This document shows, one piece after another, positions 1 through 9,322 of a stretch of DNA of 64,000 nt. The notes under the pieces are model-generated. The model saw only the letters and a program-made list of their open reading frames with translations, searched no databases and was not told the DNA's origin. Within the stretch, counting starts at the first letter, position 1. Every line of letters begins with the position of its first letter. Origin of the DNA: Pseudomonas sp. MYb327 (GTDB lineage: Bacteria > Pseudomonadota > Gammaproteobacteria > Pseudomonadales > Pseudomonadaceae); NCBI RefSeq assembly GCF_040438925.1, contig NZ_CP159258.1, positions 5,231,001 through 5,295,000 on the forward strand, in the 5' to 3' direction. The position numbers and the translations under genes were made by a program.

Positions 1-2151
1 GCCCGCGTGCTTGAAGGTCTCCCAGCGATTTTTGGCATTGGACACCGATTGCCGTTGCGCCAGTTCTACCATTGCACTGACGTTGGCCTTGAACAAGGAG
101 GCCAGGTAATCACCGGCGATAAGCTGTGTACCCAAGTTGAGCGTGCCGCTCATCTGCAGCGAGGTCAGTGGGTCGGCCAGCAGCAGTGAGAGGGTCCAGA
201 CCGAAGGCCGGTCGTCGGTAAACACATAGTTGGCGTAATTGGCGCGTGCGCCATCCGGCAGCCAGGCGAGTACCGATTGGCGCAACTTCGGGGAATGCTT
301 GATGGCATAGACCAGGTTGGCCGGTGTCGGGAACTGGCTCAATGGCTGGTCGAGTAATGGCCGGTAAAGCAGGCACGGCCCCTTGTCCATCTGCCGGGGC
401 CCGATGACGAACATGTTGGCCACTTCATCCGTTGCGGCACCCACGCGCCAACCGGGGCTGAAGGCCAGCGGGCGGATGACAATCTCCTGACCGTCCACCC
501 AGCGATTGGCATCGAGTACCTGGACGACGGCCGCGACATAGCGGTAACCCAATTCGTCGATGCCGTTCTGTGCGCGAATCTTCTGCTGCAAGGCCAGCAA
601 CGGTAACTCGACGCGCAGCCGGCTGGTGAACAGATTCTGGCGCCGCAGACTTTCAAGGGGATCGTCGAGCAGTTTGCTTTTGATCAGCTCCGGGTAGGAC
701 TTGCCGATGTCGACGCTGACGATCAACGTTTCTAGGTAAGTCGCCGTCAACCATGCCGGAAGCGTTGCGCCGCTGGTGCTGCGTACGGACTTGTTGCCCA
801 GCGGCAGGGCAATCAGGTTTTGCAGTGCCAGATCCAAGATGCTTAGAGTGGTGCGTTCCGGCCCCACCAGCGGGGTAAAACTGCCCCAGACCACCACGCT
901 GTCGACCACGATGTCGATCTCGGTCAGGTTTAGCTCTGCGGCGTCGGCGTGCTGCTTGAGCATGGCCTCGCGCAGTTGCTCGAGAGCGTACTCACGGATC
1001 GGTATGATGCCGTCCTGAAAGGATTTGTGAGCGTTCTGGGTTTGAACCTGTGCCAGCTCCATCAAATGCCGGCTGAACGCGGTGAGGTCGCTGGAAGTGG
1101 CGTTGGCCATCCAGTCCGGCAAGGCTTGCTCAACCCGATTGAATCTCGAAGGCGCCTGTTTGTCCGTCGGATCGAGTTCGTTGGTCGTACGGCTGATGTG
1201 CGGTGCCAGGTCGGGATGCGGCGTCGCGGTTTCATTAGCCAGCGCCCCAATCGAGTCGGCTTGCAGGGCAATCAGGTTGCATGCCAGATGATCGAAATAA
1301 TTGCCCTCGGGCTCGATCAGACGCCATTGCAAAGTGTTGCCCGGCATCGGCCCGCCACCGTAGCTGCGCAAGGACTCGCCCAGTTCCTGCAAAGAATCGT
1401 AGGTCTCGAAGCCCCGGGTGATGGTGTGACAGAGGATTAAGGTGCGGGGGCCGGCAGTTCCGATCAGTACCGCCATGTCGAGGATGTTGAGGTGAGTCGA
1501 GGCCCCTTCCTTAATGCAATCGAGATCAATCAGGCAAGCACGCGACCGAAACCGATCGTGAAGGGTGCGGGTATTTTTCTCCGGATAAGCGAACAGGTTA
1601 CGCGCCATGGCGCACAAGTCGTTGCTCCATTGCGGGTTCGTCTCGATGTTCCACAATTCGCGCAGGGACTTGGACAATCCCTGCCAGCGCGGGGCCGAGG
1701 CGCGGGTGAACTGGTTCCAGTAATCGACCTGCTGTTCTTGAAACGCGATAAACAGAAGTGGCGCCAGTTCATTGAGCAGCCTCGCGATGGCGTCGATGCT
1801 GACGGGCAGTTGCGCCGGCGTTTGTTCCTGAGCTTGCAGGGTGAGGTAATGCTCGCCATCGAGGTAGACCGCCGATGTGCCCGCCACACCATGGCGCACC
1901 AAGGCATCGGTCAGTGATTCGAAGTGTCGCGGCCCGGAGACGACCTGTTGCTCGTGAAAGCGCCAGCTCGGTGTTACGACCATCGCCAGCCGAGGGTCGA
2001 TAGACAATTGCGGGTAAAGGGTTTTCAACGCCGGTTGCAGGGCATGGGTGGCGACTTCCCTGATTGAGGGGCCGGCCACCAATTGGGTGAGCAGGGCATC
2101 CTGATCCGTAGAAAGGCCCGGGCCAAAAGAAGGGTTGGAAGTATCTATCAT
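1..2151 (-). CDS. DUF6543 (dermonecrotic-toxin-like) large protein, N-terminal part
   Basis: An open minus-strand frame of 717 codons runs without a stop from an ATG at 2151 to the left edge, so the C-terminus is missing. The start is supported by an AAAGGA ribosome binding site 7 nt upstream. The sequence (MIDTSNPSFGPGLSTDQDAL..) resembles the Pseudomonas DUF6543 family, usually 1,000-2,000 residues, with an N-terminal region related to dermonecrotic toxins. Many members carry leucine-rich repeats and a C-terminal NEL-type ubiquitin ligase domain; whether this one does cannot be seen. There is no signal peptide. It stands alone, separated from the deacetylase gene by a terminator. A role as secreted effector or toxin is inferred from the family only. 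The family call is fairly good, the function uncertain. Confidence 0.72.
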   Translation of the reverse strand, partial: MIDTSNPSFGPGLSTDQDALLTQLVAGPSIREVATHALQPALKTLYPQLSIDPRLAMVVTPSWRFHEQQVVSGPRHFESLTDALVRHGVAGTSAVYLDGEHYLTLQAQEQTPAQLPVSIDAIARLLNELAPLLFIAFQEQQVDYWNQFTRASAPRWQGLSKSLRELWNIETNPQWSNDLCAMARNLFAYPEKNTRTLHDRFRSRACLIDLDCIKEGASTHLNILDMAVLIGTAGPRTLILCHTITRGFETYDSLQELGESLRSYGGGPMPGNTLQWRLIEPEGNYFDHLACNLIALQADSIGALANETATPHPDLAPHISRTTNELDPTDKQAPSRFNRVEQALPDWMANATSSDLTAFSRHLMELAQVQTQNAHKSFQDGIIPIREYALEQLREAMLKQHADAAELNLTEIDIVVDSVVVWGSFTPLVGPERTTLSILDLALQNLIALPLGNKSVRSTSGATLPAWLTATYLETLIVSVDIGKSYPELIKSKLLDDPLESLRRQNLFTSRLRVELPLLALQQKIRAQNGIDELGYRYVAAVVQVLDANRWVDGQEIVIRPLAFSPGWRVGAATDEVANMFVIGPRQMDKGPCLLYRPLLDQPLSQFPTPANLVYAIKHSPKLRQSVLAWLPDGARANYANYVFTDDRPSVWTLSLLLADPLTSLQMSGTLNLGTQLIAGDYLASLFKANVSAMVELAQRQSVSNAKNRWETFKHAG

Positions 2152-2258
2152 CGTCACATCCTTTGTGGTGGGACAGGCACCGTGGAAGGTTCGGTGCGCG
2201 ATCCATTGCAAAGTAGTGACGGGCAGAGCGACGTTGGCGGTAAATAAATATCGCGGGC

Positions 2259-2285
2259 AAAAAAAGACCTGCGCAAGCGCAGGTC
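2259..2285 (-). terminator. Rho-independent terminator of the deacetylase gene
   Basis: A perfect 8-bp stem (2266-2273 with 2278-2285) closes a CAAG-type loop and on the minus strand is followed at once by a run of T. It lies about 50 nt past the stop of the deacetylase gene and before the DUF6543 gene, so the two are separate transcription units. Confidence 0.85.
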
Positions 2286-2334
2286 CTGATGACGACGGCG
2301 ATCAGGTGCGGGACTTGATCATTGTTTTAATTGC

Positions 2335-3366
<1,032 letters not shown>

Positions 3367-3533
3367 TTGTTGTTCTCCGCAGGCGGGTTCGGTTGCACAC
3401 AGTCTTGCGGCGCGAACGGTTTTGGAGAACGACAGGAAAGGCCAAAAAGGGATTAATGTGGCCAAAAAAACTGACCGAAATTCGCCCCTATGCCAGGCCA
3501 AGCACGACGCCGTTGCGACTGAGGTGTAGCGGC

Positions 3534-3562
3534 CTCATCGCTGGCAAGCCAGCTCCTACAAG
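3534..3562. repeat. Single REP element
   Basis: The sequence around CATCGCTGGCAAGCCAGCTCCTACA is a one-armed copy of the Pseudomonas REP family found repeatedly in this window. It sits between the AraC gene's stop and the deacetylase gene's start. Confidence 0.7.
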
Positions 3563-4563
3563 GGGCGGTGCTGCGGGCGGAATTGGCTGGGCGCGACTCC
3601 GCTCCAGCGCACAAACGCGTGGCGGAAACTGGCGGTTTCGCTGAAGCCCAGCGCCTCGGCGATTTGATAGATCGGCAGTTGATCCTCACAAAGCATTTGC
3701 TTGGCTTGATCAAAGCGCAATTCGTCGAGCAATCCCTGATAGCTGCAACCCATGTCCTTGAGATGCCGGCGCAATGTCCGCGCCGAGCAATTCATCTGTT
3801 CGGCCAGGCCTTCGAGGCCTGGCGCCGCATTCAACTGCGCGCTGAGTATTTGCCGAATCCGTCCCAGCCAGGCCTGGCGTCCAGTGAACTCCAGGTTCTG
3901 TTTGCGGCAACGTTCGGCCATGGCCTGATGGGTGATGACATCGGCCAGTGGCAATGGCTGATCGAGCCAGCGCTTGTCGAAGGCAAAGGCGTTGTCCCGT
4001 GCTCCGAAGTGCAGCGGGCAGTTGAAGTGCTCGGCGTAGGATGCTTCATAGTCGGGCGCGGGGTGTTCGAAGCGCGCGCCCAGCAGCGGTAACGAATGGC
4101 CCAACAGGTCGTCGCAGATGACTTTCAGCGAAACCAGGCAGAACTCGGCGTTGAACACAGCCATCGCCGGGCTCTCGCGGTAATCGGCCGCGACGAACCA
4201 GATGCGCTCGCCATCGTCTTCCAGGCTCAGCCTGAAAAGTGTTCCCAGCAGCGCCGGATAACGTATCGCCAGGCGCAAAGCGTCACCGAAGGTGGCACTG
4301 GTGAGCAGCGCATAACCGAGCATGCCATAGCAGGAAACGTGCATCCGTTGGCCTAACTCAAGGCCGATGTCACGCTTGAGTGCAACGGCGTTGGCACAGA
4401 CCTGCATCTCTTGATTGGTGGTGATACGCGTGTCGGACCGGTGCAGATCCGCGGCACCGATGCCACTTCCAGCCAGCAAGGCATCGCTGGTCAACCCTTC
4501 GGCCTTGAAGGTGTTGAGGATCAGCGAAACGGCGTTGAGCGTCGTGAGGTGTGAGTGGAGCAT
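3556..4563 (-). CDS. AraC-family transcriptional regulator
   Basis: This 335-residue protein has the two-part layout of AraC regulators in the OruR/ArgR-like group. The N-terminal ligand-sensing domain (about residues 15-205) matches the 'arabinose-binding domain of AraC, N-term' type. The C-terminal double helix-turn-helix (about 235-330) includes the signature IAEALGFSETASFRHAFVRWSG. It lies about 190 nt upstream of, and in the same direction as, the acetylpolyamine amidohydrolase gene, so control of that gene by a polyamine-related ligand is a reasonable but unproved guess. Start at ATG 4563 (MLHSHLTTLNAVSL). Its 3' end touches a REP element. Confidence 0.88.
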   Translation of the reverse strand: MLHSHLTTLNAVSLILNTFKAEGLTSDALLAGSGIGAADLHRSDTRITTNQEMQVCANAVALKRDIGLELGQRMHVSCYGMLGYALLTSATFGDALRLAIRYPALLGTLFRLSLEDDGERIWFVAADYRESPAMAVFNAEFCLVSLKVICDDLLGHSLPLLGARFEHPAPDYEASYAEHFNCPLHFGARDNAFAFDKRWLDQPLPLADVITHQAMAERCRKQNLEFTGRQAWLGRIRQILSAQLNAAPGLEGLAEQMNCSARTLRRHLKDMGCSYQGLLDELRFDQAKQMLCEDQLPIYQIAEALGFSETASFRHAFVRWSGVAPSQFRPQHRPL

Positions 4564-4617
4564 GGGCAGTACCCGTCATTGTTTGATCGGGACGGAGCAA
4601 GTAGCGTGCCGTGATCA

Positions 4618-4641
4618 GCACCCTCGCTTTGGCGAGGGTGC
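4618..4641. terminator. Strong 10-bp hairpin between ansA and the AraC gene
   Basis: Perfect inverted repeat GCACCCTCGC / GCGAGGGTGC with a 4-nt loop. It lies past the asparaginase stop and upstream of the AraC start. No T-tract follows on either strand, so it is at best a weak or factor-assisted terminator, or an operator. Confidence 0.4.
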
Positions 4642-4759
4642 TTGGTCGTTACCAGCCGGGCCATGCCTCCAGGCAGCTTCCATGCTAGGAAAGTCACGAT
4701 TCGGGGAGGGTGGTAATTATGTATATCGTTGTGGTGTCAGCATCGTGCAGGTGTGGAAT

Positions 4760-5764
4760 TCAGCTCAGTTCGCCGCACAGATCCAGTTCAACCAGGCGTC
4801 GTACTTCAGCGCTGTCCAGCCCCGCGCCCAACAGCGCATGCAGTTTGCCGAACGCGGCTTCACGGGTCATGCCGCCACCGGACAGTACACCCGCGCCACG
4901 CAAGCGGCTGCCGGCTTCGTAGACATCCAGCTCGACACCACCTTCATGGCATTGCGTGACCGCCACCACAACGATGCCCTGATCCTGCGTACGCTTGAGG
5001 CTGGCGAGAAATTCGGGGTTGTCACTTGGCCCGGTGCCGCTGCCGTAGCACTCCAGCACCAGACCCTGAATGCCGCTGGCGAGCAAGCCATCCAACACCT
5101 CGGCGCTGATGCCGGGAAACAGCGGCAGCACCGCGACGTTCGCCAATTGCCTGGGCTGGTTGTAATTGAGTTGAAGTGGAATCGAAGTCGCTTTGGCACC
5201 GCCACCCTGACGCTCCAGTCGCTTGAACGGATGCCGACCAAAACTGCGCACTTTGGCGCAACGGGACGGGCCCAGTAATTCGCCGTGGAAGTACAGGTGC
5301 ACGCCTGGCGCCAGGCCTTGGCCCAAAGCGACCAATGCGCCGCCGAGGTTTTCCCAGGCATCACTGTTGGTGACGCCGGCCGGCAGCATCGAACCGGTGA
5401 AGCACACGCGGGCGTTCAGGCCGAGCAATTGAAAACTCATGGCCGCAGCGCTGTAGGCCAGGGTGTCGGTGCCGTGCAGGATCAGCACGCTGTCGCAGCC
5501 CTGGACATCCACCGCGTCGACCACCGCTTCACGCAGTTGCTGCCAATAAGCCGGCGTCATGTTGGCGCTGTCGATCAGCGGCGACATCTCGCGAAAGCGC
5601 CACTGCGGCACCACAAGATCGGGCTGGCTGAGCAGGTACTCGCGCATTCGCGCTTCGAAACCGGACGCCGGGGCCAGGCCGTTGGCGCTGGCTTGCATGC
5701 CGATGGTGCCGCCGGTGTAGAGCACCATGACGTGCTGGGCGGCAGGGTAGGTCGAGGAATTCAT
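4760..5764 (-). CDS. ansA: Type I L-asparaginase
   Basis: This 334-residue cytoplasmic-type asparaginase hydrolyses L-asparagine to aspartate and ammonia. Both catalytic threonine motifs are visible: VLYTGGTIGM near residue 15 and LILHGTDTLAYSA near residue 95, with the lysine-containing GRHPFKRL region later. There is no signal peptide, and the length fits the type I (AnsA) group rather than the periplasmic type II. It lies just downstream of aspA in the same direction; the two steps together convert asparagine to fumarate and two ammonia. A terminator stands between them, so they are probably separate transcripts. Start at ATG 5764. Confidence 0.92.
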   Translation of the reverse strand: MNSSTYPAAQHVMVLYTGGTIGMQASANGLAPASGFEARMREYLLSQPDLVVPQWRFREMSPLIDSANMTPAYWQQLREAVVDAVDVQGCDSVLILHGTDTLAYSAAAMSFQLLGLNARVCFTGSMLPAGVTNSDAWENLGGALVALGQGLAPGVHLYFHGELLGPSRCAKVRSFGRHPFKRLERQGGGAKATSIPLQLNYNQPRQLANVAVLPLFPGISAEVLDGLLASGIQGLVLECYGSGTGPSDNPEFLASLKRTQDQGIVVVAVTQCHEGGVELDVYEAGSRLRGAGVLSGGGMTREAAFGKLHALLGAGLDSAEVRRLVELDLCGELS

Positions 5765-5844
5765 GGAGCTGCTCCTGCATGGGGTTCTGCACTTTAACCG
5801 AACAGCGTCGCCGGTAAGATCAAAAAAACGCAGGTTCGCCTTCC

Positions 5845-5878
5845 CCGTAGCGGCTGCCGAAGGCTGCGATCTTTTGAC
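5845..5878. repeat. REP-like element (GTAGC..GCTGCCGAAGGCTGCGATC type)
   Basis: This is a copy of a second short repeat family common between genes in fluorescens-group Pseudomonas, recognised from the GGCTGCCGAAGGCTGCGATC core. It lies between the ansA start and the aspA terminator. Confidence 0.6.
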
Positions 5879-5892
5879 TTTTTCGGGCAGAC

Positions 5893-5926
5893 AAAAAAAA
5901 GGGCCTGGAGATTGATCTCCAAGCCC
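5893..5926 (-). terminator. Rho-independent terminator of aspA
   Basis: A GC-rich stem (GGGCTTGGAGAT / ATCTCCAGGCCC read on the minus strand, one mismatch) is followed by eight T. It lies 64 nt past the aspA stop codon. Confidence 0.88.
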
Positions 5927-5989
5927 TCAAAAGGTGAGAGGTGTCTAGTCCCTCGACCTGGTGAGCGGTGCTACCAATAACGCGTCGGA

Positions 5990-7414
5990 TCAGGCTTTAA
6001 GCGGAACCAGACGCGGAGCAATCATGTTTTCCGGGCGCAGGATGTCGGCGAGCATGGCGTCGTCGAGCAAGCCTTCTTCGCGCACCAGTTCCAGCACGCC
6101 GCGGCCGCTTTCGAGGGCGATACGGGCGATGCGGGTGGCGTTTTCATAGCCGATGTACGGGTTCAGCGCAGTCACTAGACCGATCGAATGCTCGACCAGT
6201 TCACGGCAGCGCTCTTCGTTGGCGGTGATGCCGGTGATGCAGTGTTCGCGCAACATGTCCATGGCGCGTTGCAGCAGGCGGATCGAGTCGAAGATCTTGA
6301 ACGCGATCAGCGGCTCCATCACGTTCAGTTGCAGCTGGCCGCCTTCGGCCGCGATGGTCAGGGCCAGGTCGTTGCCAATGATCTGGAACGCTACCTGGTT
6401 CACCGCTTCCGGGATAACCGGGTTGACCTTGCCTGGCATGATCGAGCTGCCTGGCTGACGCGCCGGCAGGTTGATTTCGTTGATGCCGGTGCGTGGCCCG
6501 CTGGACAGCAGACGCAGGTCATTGCAGATCTTCGACAGTTTGACCGCGGTGCGCTTGAGCATGCCGGAGAACAGCACGAAGGCGCCCATGTCGGACGTGG
6601 CTTCGATCAGGTCGGCGGCTGGAACCAGCGGGTGGCCGCTGATGGTCGCCAGACGCTGAACGGCCAGGTGCTGGTAACGCGGGTCGGCGTTGATGCCGGT
6701 GCCGATCGCGGTGCCACCCAGGTTCACTTCTGTCAGCAGTTCAGGTGCCAACGTTTTCAGGCGCGCCAGGTCTTCGCCCAACGTTGTGGCGAAAGCACGG
6801 AATTCCTGGCCAAGGGTCATCGGCACGGCGTCTTGCAGCTGGGTACGACCCATCTTCAGGACGTGGCTGAATTCTTCACCTTTGGCGGCGAACGACTGGA
6901 TCAGGCTGTCGAGGCTGGCCAGCAGCGCGTCGTGACCCAGCAGCAGACCCAGGCGGATCGCAGTCGGGTAGGCGTCGTTGGTCGACTGCGCCATGTTCAC
7001 GTCGTTGTTCGGGTGCAGGTACTGGTATTCGCCTTTCTGGTGACCCATGGCCTCCAGCGCGATGTTGGCGATCACTTCGTTGGCGTTCATGTTGGTTGAA
7101 GTGCCAGCGCCGCCTTGAATCATGTCCACCACGAACTCTTCGTGGAAATCGCCGCGGATCAGACGTGCACAGGCTTCGCTGATGGCAGCGTGCTTGGCTT
7201 CGCTCAGATGACCCAGCTCGCGGTTGGCGTCAGCGGCGGCTTGCTTGACCATCGCCAGGCCGACAACCAGTTTCGGGTAATGCGAAATCGGAACGCCGGA
7301 GAGACGGAAGTTGTTCACCGCTCGAAGGGTCTGGATGCCGTAATACGCTTGAGCCGGTACTTCGAGTACGCCAAGCAGGTCTTTTTCTGTGCGGAATGAT
7401 GCAGCGGAGGACAT
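5990..7414 (-). CDS. aspA: Aspartate ammonia-lyase (aspartase)
   Basis: This 474-residue member of the fumarase/aspartase superfamily deaminates L-aspartate to fumarate. The superfamily signature GSSIMPGKVNPV carries the flexible catalytic-serine loop. Other conserved blocks are the TSTNMNANEVIAN block, the QSTNDAYPTA block and GRTQLQDAVP. The start is taken at ATG 7414 (MSSAASFRTEKD), matching the usual 474-residue Pseudomonas form. An ATG four codons upstream (7426) is an alternative, and neither has a strong ribosome binding site. The divergent LysR gene 180 nt away is the natural candidate regulator, and ansA lies downstream. The same aspA / LysR / purE order is known in P. aeruginosa. 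Confidence 0.95.
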   Translation of the reverse strand: MSSAASFRTEKDLLGVLEVPAQAYYGIQTLRAVNNFRLSGVPISHYPKLVVGLAMVKQAAADANRELGHLSEAKHAAISEACARLIRGDFHEEFVVDMIQGGAGTSTNMNANEVIANIALEAMGHQKGEYQYLHPNNDVNMAQSTNDAYPTAIRLGLLLGHDALLASLDSLIQSFAAKGEEFSHVLKMGRTQLQDAVPMTLGQEFRAFATTLGEDLARLKTLAPELLTEVNLGGTAIGTGINADPRYQHLAVQRLATISGHPLVPAADLIEATSDMGAFVLFSGMLKRTAVKLSKICNDLRLLSSGPRTGINEINLPARQPGSSIMPGKVNPVIPEAVNQVAFQIIGNDLALTIAAEGGQLQLNVMEPLIAFKIFDSIRLLQRAMDMLREHCITGITANEERCRELVEHSIGLVTALNPYIGYENATRIARIALESGRGVLELVREEGLLDDAMLADILRPENMIAPRLVPLKA

Positions 7415-7594
7415 GATAGAAATCATCTCAATATGGACCCGGTCTATGCCGGAACACTGCAAATGCTAGGCTTGTGGAGAATTTTGGGCCAATGCTGTTA
7501 AACACTGGCCTATGCACATTCGGCATAATGCCTGTGTGACGCCGTGTGGGCGGCGAGCGTGTGACCTAAATTGGTGCGTGTCCGGGAGGACGTG

Positions 7595-8512
7595 ATGAAT
7601 CTGGAAAGTAAATGGCTCGAGGACTTCAGTGCCCTGGCCGCCACCCGCAGCTTCTCCCAGGCGGCGGAGCGTCGCTTCGTGACCCAACCGGCCTTCAGCC
7701 GGCGGATTCGTAGCCTGGAAGCCGCGCTGGGGCTTACGTTGGTCAACCGTTCACGCACGCCGGTCGAACTGACAGCGGCGGGGCAGTTGTTCCTGGTCAC
7801 CGCGCGGACTGTGGTCGAACAACTCGGTGAAGTGTTGCGCCACCTTCATCACCTGGAAGGCGGGCAGGGTGAAGTGATGCAAGTTGCGGCGGCGCACTCA
7901 CTGGCGCTGGGTTTCTTCCCGCGCTGGATCGCGCAACTGCGCAACGAAGGCTTGAATATCGCTACGCGGCTGGTCGCGACCAACGTGGGCGACGCGGTGC
8001 ATGCGCTGCGTGAAGGCGGTTGCGACTTGATGCTGGCGTTCTACGACCCGGACGCAGCCATGCAGATGGACCCGGAGATCTTTCCGTCGCTGCACCTGGG
8101 TAACACCGAAATGCTGCCAGTCTGTGCGGCAGACGCCGACGGCAAGCCATTGTTCGACCTGGAAGGCGAGGGCAGTGTGCCGCTGCTGGCCTACAGCGCC
8201 GGTGCCTTCCTCGGGCGTTCGGTGAACATGCTGCTGCGCCAGCGGGCGCTGCGATTCACCACGATCTACGAAACCGCCATGGCCGACAGCCTCAAAAGCA
8301 TGGCGCTGGAAGGGTTGGGGATTGCCTGGGTGCCGCAACTCAGCGTGCGCGCGGAACTGGCTCGCGGTGAACTGGTGGTCTGCGGAGGCCCGCAATGGCA
8401 TGTGCCGTTGGAGATTCGTTTGTACCGCTGCGCACTGGTACGCAAGGCTAACGTTCGATTGTTGTGGCGCAAGCTTGAGGGCGGTGCAGCGCAAACCCCC
8501 ACCGCCCTGTAG
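7595..8512 (+). CDS. LysR-family transcriptional regulator
   Basis: This 305-residue LysR protein has an N-terminal winged helix-turn-helix (about residues 4-62, with FSQAAERRFVTQPAFSRRIRSLE) and a periplasmic-binding-protein-like effector domain from about residue 85. The start at ATG 7595 (MNLESKW) has a strong GGGAGG site upstream; the frame also extends eight codons further up without such a site. It is divergent from aspA with a 180-nt shared region, the classic LysR arrangement, so control of aspA is likely but inferred. The TAG stop codon (8510-8512) lies inside the first arm of a REP pair. Confidence 0.9.
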   Translation: MNLESKWLEDFSALAATRSFSQAAERRFVTQPAFSRRIRSLEAALGLTLVNRSRTPVELTAAGQLFLVTARTVVEQLGEVLRHLHHLEGGQGEVMQVAAAHSLALGFFPRWIAQLRNEGLNIATRLVATNVGDAVHALREGGCDLMLAFYDPDAAMQMDPEIFPSLHLGNTEMLPVCAADADGKPLFDLEGEGSVPLLAYSAGAFLGRSVNMLLRQRALRFTTIYETAMADSLKSMALEGLGIAWVPQLSVRAELARGELVVCGGPQWHVPLEIRLYRCALVRKANVRLLWRKLEGGAAQTPTAL

Positions 8513-8593
8513 GAGCCGGCTTGCTGGCGATCCAGGCGACGCGGCCCGCCTGACACACCGCTCGACTGGATTGCCAGCAAGCCGGCTCCTGCA
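8508..8593. repeat. REP inverted pair
   Basis: Two oppositely oriented arms (TGTAGGAGCCGGCTTGCTGG... and ...CCAGCAAGCCGGCTCCTGCA) form a long imperfect hairpin directly at the 3' end of the LysR gene. The conserved TGTAG of the left arm supplies that gene's stop codon. Confidence 0.85.
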
Positions 8594-8699
8594 TCGGGAT
8601 TTGCGGTGTGTGTTGGCTGACCTGCGAGTCAATAAAACCGCTGCTTTGCGCCGTATGACGGATGGTCGCCACGGGGGCTGTTTATCTGCTCCATTGAGG

Positions 8700-8819
8700 T
8701 ATACTGCGCGGCCTTCGGCCGGTTCGCCCGGCCATAATTCGTACAATCAAGCCACGCATTTTGCGTGGCTTGTTGTTTTTTGATGCGCCTGCGGGCGCCC
8801 AGAGAGAAGAGGCACGACG
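8700..8819 (+). promoter_or_regulatory. purE leader with candidate promoter and attenuator-like hairpins
   Basis: A -10-like TATACT (8700-8705) is followed by two mutually exclusive GGCC-rich hairpins that share 8717-8720 (8710-8720 or 8717-8733). Then comes a 9-bp stem with a tract of T (8749-8780). The ribosome binding site of purE (AAGAGG) follows. The layout is that of a terminated leader. No known riboswitch class was recognised, and the -35 is not clear. Confidence 0.45.
8749..8780 (+). terminator. Rho-independent terminator ahead of purE
   Basis: AAGCCACGC pairs with GCGTGGCTT across a short loop, then TGTTGTTTTTT. It lies 40 nt before the purE start and over 230 nt past the LysR stop, so it could end LysR readthrough or act as a purE attenuator. 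Confidence 0.8.
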
Positions 8820-9311
8820 ATGAGTGCATTGGTTGGCGTGATCATGGGCTCCAAGTCCGATTGGTCCACCCTTAGCCACACCGCCGATATGCTGGAAAAG
8901 CTCGGCATCCCTTACGAGGTGAAAGTGGTCTCTGCCCACCGCACCCCTGACCTGCTGTTCCAGTACGCTGAAGAAGCCGAGGCGCGTGGCATCGAGGTGA
9001 TCATCGCCGGTGCCGGCGGCGCGGCGCACTTGCCTGGCATGTGTGCGGCCAAGACCCACCTGCCGGTGCTGGGCGTGCCGGTGCAGTCGTCGATGCTCTC
9101 GGGCGTTGATTCGCTGCTCTCTATTGTGCAGATGCCGGCGGGCATTCCGGTCGCTACCCTGGCGATTGGCAAGGCGGGCGCGATCAACGCAGCGTTGCTA
9201 TCAGCGAGTATCCTTGGCGCCAAGCACCCGCAGTTCCACGCGGTGCTGAAAACCTTCCGTGCTGAGCAGACAGACAGCGTCCTGGAAAATCCAGACCCAC
9301 GCATCGCCTGA
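8820..9311 (+). CDS. purE: N5-carboxyaminoimidazole ribonucleotide mutase
   Basis: This 163-residue class I PurE converts N5-CAIR to CAIR in purine synthesis. The glycine-rich N-terminus [14 protein letters not shown] and the AHRTPD motif (about residue 40, catalytic His) are diagnostic, as are [12 protein letters not shown] and the GVPVQSS region. Length is normal for the octameric class I enzyme. An AAGAGG site precedes ATG 8820. purK follows after 11 nt, and the two enzymes act in sequence, so they form one operon. Expression may be set by the hairpin leader just upstream. Confidence 0.96.
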   Translation: MSALVGVIMGSKSDWSTLSHTADMLEKLGIPYEVKVVSAHRTPDLLFQYAEEAEARGIEVIIAGAGGAAHLPGMCAAKTHLPVLGVPVQSSMLSGVDSLLSIVQMPAGIPVATLAIGKAGAINAALLSASILGAKHPQFHAVLKTFRAEQTDSVLENPDPRIA

Positions 9312-9322
9312 GGTTGTTGACG

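Noticed and set aside
4415..5278. 287-codon plus-strand frame spanning the ansA 3' half and the intergenic gap
   Set aside because: It runs opposite both ansA and the start of the AraC gene and has no ribosome binding site or domain.
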